A program made the translations under genes and the position numbers. A DNA stretch of 64,000 nucleotides from Pedobacter sp. MC2016-05 (GTDB lineage: Bacteria > Bacteroidota > Bacteroidia > Sphingobacteriales > Sphingobacteriaceae): NCBI RefSeq assembly GCF_026239735.1, contig NZ_JAPIVT010000017.1:1-64000 (forward strand). Reading direction: 5' to 3'. Below are positions 62,526-64,000 of the stretch, in pieces (within the stretch, counting starts at the first letter, position 1; each line of letters opens with the position of its first letter). The notes under the pieces were generated by a model that did no database searches, was not told the DNA's origin, and was given only the letters and a program-made list of their open reading frames with translations.

Positions 62526-63488
62526 ATGATACTGGTAACCGGAGGAACGGGATTTTTAGGGTCTGAATTATTAAAACAGTTAACCGATAAGGGTTTAACC
62601 GTAAGAGCGCTGAAACGTGAAAATTCAAAAATTCCGGCTATAATTAAAGACAATTCTTTAATTGAATGGGTTTTGGGCGATATTAATGAACCAGCTGACC
62701 TGGAAGAAGCCTTTGAAAAAGTAACTCATGTTTATCACTGTGCGGCTTTTGTATCTTTAAGCGCTAAACATAAAAAACAATTGTTCCATGTCAATATCGA
62801 TGGAACATCAAACATTGTAAATCTCTGTGCCGAAAATAATTGCAGGCTTTTACATGTGAGCTCAGTTGCTGCTTTAGGAATAGCAAAAAGAGGAAATAAA
62901 ATTTCTGAAAAAGACTTTTGGGAATATGATTCAAAAGCACATGCTTATGGATTATCGAAGTATGAAAGTGAGATGGAAGTGTGGCGTGGAATTAATGAAG
63001 GGCTCGATGCCGTAATTGTAAACCCCTCGGTTATTATTGGGAAAAATGCAGGTTTCGAGGGGAGCGGAGCCATCTTCAAATTAGTAAAGGACGGATTTCC
63101 TTTCTATACAACTGGTGCTTCTGGTTTTGTAGATGTAGAAGATGTAGTGAAAGCGATGATTTTGTTAATGGACGCTGAAGTTTCAGGAGAGCGCTATATT
63201 TTATCATCTGAAGATATTCATTACAAAGATTTATTTACACAGATAGCAATAGGTTTTGGAGTTGAGCCGCCAACAAAAGAAGCAAAAGCATGGATGCTTG
63301 GTATAGCCTGGAGAGCATTGAAATTCACATCCTTATTTACCAGAAATGAACCATCAATAACTAAAGACACTGCTAAAAGTAGTATCACTTTAAGCTATTA
63401 CCATAATAAAAAAGTGATTGAGCAAACCGGGATCGTTTTTAAACCGCTTGCTCAAAGTATAAATGAAATTACCCAACACTTAAAATAA
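62526..63488 (+). CDS. NAD-dependent epimerase/dehydratase family protein, 320 aa
   Basis: MILVTGGTGFLGSELLKQLT is the Rossmann dinucleotide loop, and AHAYGLSKYESEMEVWRG has the YxxxK catalytic pair of extended SDRs. VNPSVIIGKNAGFEGSGA fits the family. It probably acts on a sugar nucleotide or similar substrate, which is unknown. The TAA overlaps the next ATG (TAATG), so it is co-translated with the phosphatase gene. Confidence 0.85.
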   Translation: MILVTGGTGFLGSELLKQLTDKGLTVRALKRENSKIPAIIKDNSLIEWVLGDINEPADLEEAFEKVTHVYHCAAFVSLSAKHKKQLFHVNIDGTSNIVNLCAENNCRLLHVSSVAALGIAKRGNKISEKDFWEYDSKAHAYGLSKYESEMEVWRGINEGLDAVIVNPSVIIGKNAGFEGSGAIFKLVKDGFPFYTTGASGFVDVEDVVKAMILLMDAEVSGERYILSSEDIHYKDLFTQIAIGFGVEPPTKEAKAWMLGIAWRALKFTSLFTRNEPSITKDTAKSSITLSYYHNKKVIEQTGIVFKPLAQSINEITQHLK

Positions 63489-64000
63489 TGCCCAAACAAA
63501 AAGCGTATTACATTATCGATTTCGACAGCACCTTTACTCAGGTAGAAGCACTTGATGAACTCGCTAGAATCTCTTTGAAGAACCACCCAGACAAAGAGGC
63601 GATTTTCCAGAAGATTGAGGACTACACCAATTTAGCCATGGAAGGCAAGCTTTCATTTTCAGAAAGTTTAGCGCAACGGGTTAAATTGCTGGAGGCAAAT
63701 GAAGATCATTTGAAACAACTGATCAAACATTTAAAAAAGAAAGTTTCTACCTCATTTTCGCGTAACGCAGAATTTTTCAAGAAACATGCTGATGATGTTT
63801 TAATCGTTTCTGGCGGTTTTAAAGAATTTATTACGCCGGTGGTGAGCCAGTATCACATTAAAAAAGAAAATATTTATGCCAATACTTTTGTGACCACTGG
63901 CGATGGAAAAATTATAGATTATGATCACGCGAACCCTTTAAGTGAAGAAGGTGGGAAAGTAAAGTTATTGCAGCATTTAAAATTAGAAGGGGAACTTTTC
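63488..64000 (+). CDS. HAD-family phosphatase, SerB-like, 3' end beyond the window
   Basis: YYIIDFDSTFTQVEALDELA gives the HAD motif I, DxDxT, and VLIVSGGFKEFITPVVS gives motif II. ENIYANTFVTTGDGKIIDYD then follows. This matches phosphoserine phosphatase, the last step of serine synthesis. In Bacteroidota such a domain can be fused to phosphoglycerate dehydrogenase, which cannot be tested because the window ends at 64000 with the frame still open. Confidence 0.8.
   Translation, partial: MPKQKAYYIIDFDSTFTQVEALDELARISLKNHPDKEAIFQKIEDYTNLAMEGKLSFSESLAQRVKLLEANEDHLKQLIKHLKKKVSTSFSRNAEFFKKHADDVLIVSGGFKEFITPVVSQYHIKKENIYANTFVTTGDGKIIDYDHANPLSEEGGKVKLLQHLKLEGELF

Overview
The window reads as chromosomal DNA of a Bacteroidota bacterium, most likely Sphingobacteriaceae (Pedobacter-like). 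The reasons are the AT-rich housekeeping genes, TAnnTTTG-like -7 elements with weak ribosome binding sites, TraE-to-TraN conjugation genes of the Bacteroides type, and typical families (TonB-plug/MG2 protein, DUF4369-TlpA, DUF6705-like, LRR-kinase). The taxon is inferred from gene families; no rRNA or tRNA gene was seen.

Region 1 (1-22 kb) is an AT-rich accessory island of mostly single genes on both strands: a broken serine beta-lactamase-family gene, a frameshifted DUF6705-like gene, two decayed DUF1016 (YhcG-type) nucleases, a Zn-protease-like lipoprotein, membrane and secreted unknowns, a cupin/oxidoreductase/AraC operon, two S41 peptidases, a subtilase lipoprotein, an intact IS3-family element (17406-18710), a resolvase fragment and a PAS pseudogene. 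A 15-bp word, TTCGTTTTTTGAGAC (4 exact copies, 4 near copies, 3 weaker ones), recurs between these genes. It is always in the same orientation whatever the strand of the genes, and it often sits at gene boundaries. This cassette-like arrangement is the most unusual signal in the window.

Region 2 (about 22.4-44.7 kb) is a more GC-rich conjugative element: two primase-like Toprim proteins, a ParA-like ATPase, small membrane proteins, TraE, TraF, the VirB4-like ATPase TraG, three related exported proteins, TraJ, TraK, a TraL-like protein, TraM, TraN, a VirD4-type coupling protein, an M23 peptidase, an ArdC-type antirestriction protein, DUF4099/DUF3945-like proteins, then a MobC-like protein and relaxase after an 800-bp gap. 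Many tra genes overlap as ATGA or TGATG, which points to one long operon. No integrase, excisionase or clear attachment site is visible, so the element may be decayed, may extend under another form, or may be an integrated plasmid.

Region 3 (44.8-64 kb) is the host core chromosome: an LRR-kinase, rlmN, an RluF-like pseudouridine synthase, DinB, RDD, DUF2752 and CD225 membrane proteins, an SGNH hydrolase, lipB, a phosphopantetheinyl transferase, dcd, an MG2/TonB-plug protein, enoyl-CoA hydratase and dienoyl-CoA-reductase-like genes, purD, a frameshifted SMI1/KNR4 gene, a TlpA-like thioredoxin, an arginase-fold protein with unusual metal-site residues, an NAD-dependent epimerase, and a 3'-truncated serB-like phosphatase.

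Several genes are broken by a single base inside or beside homopolymer runs. Some of these may be sequencing errors rather than biology.
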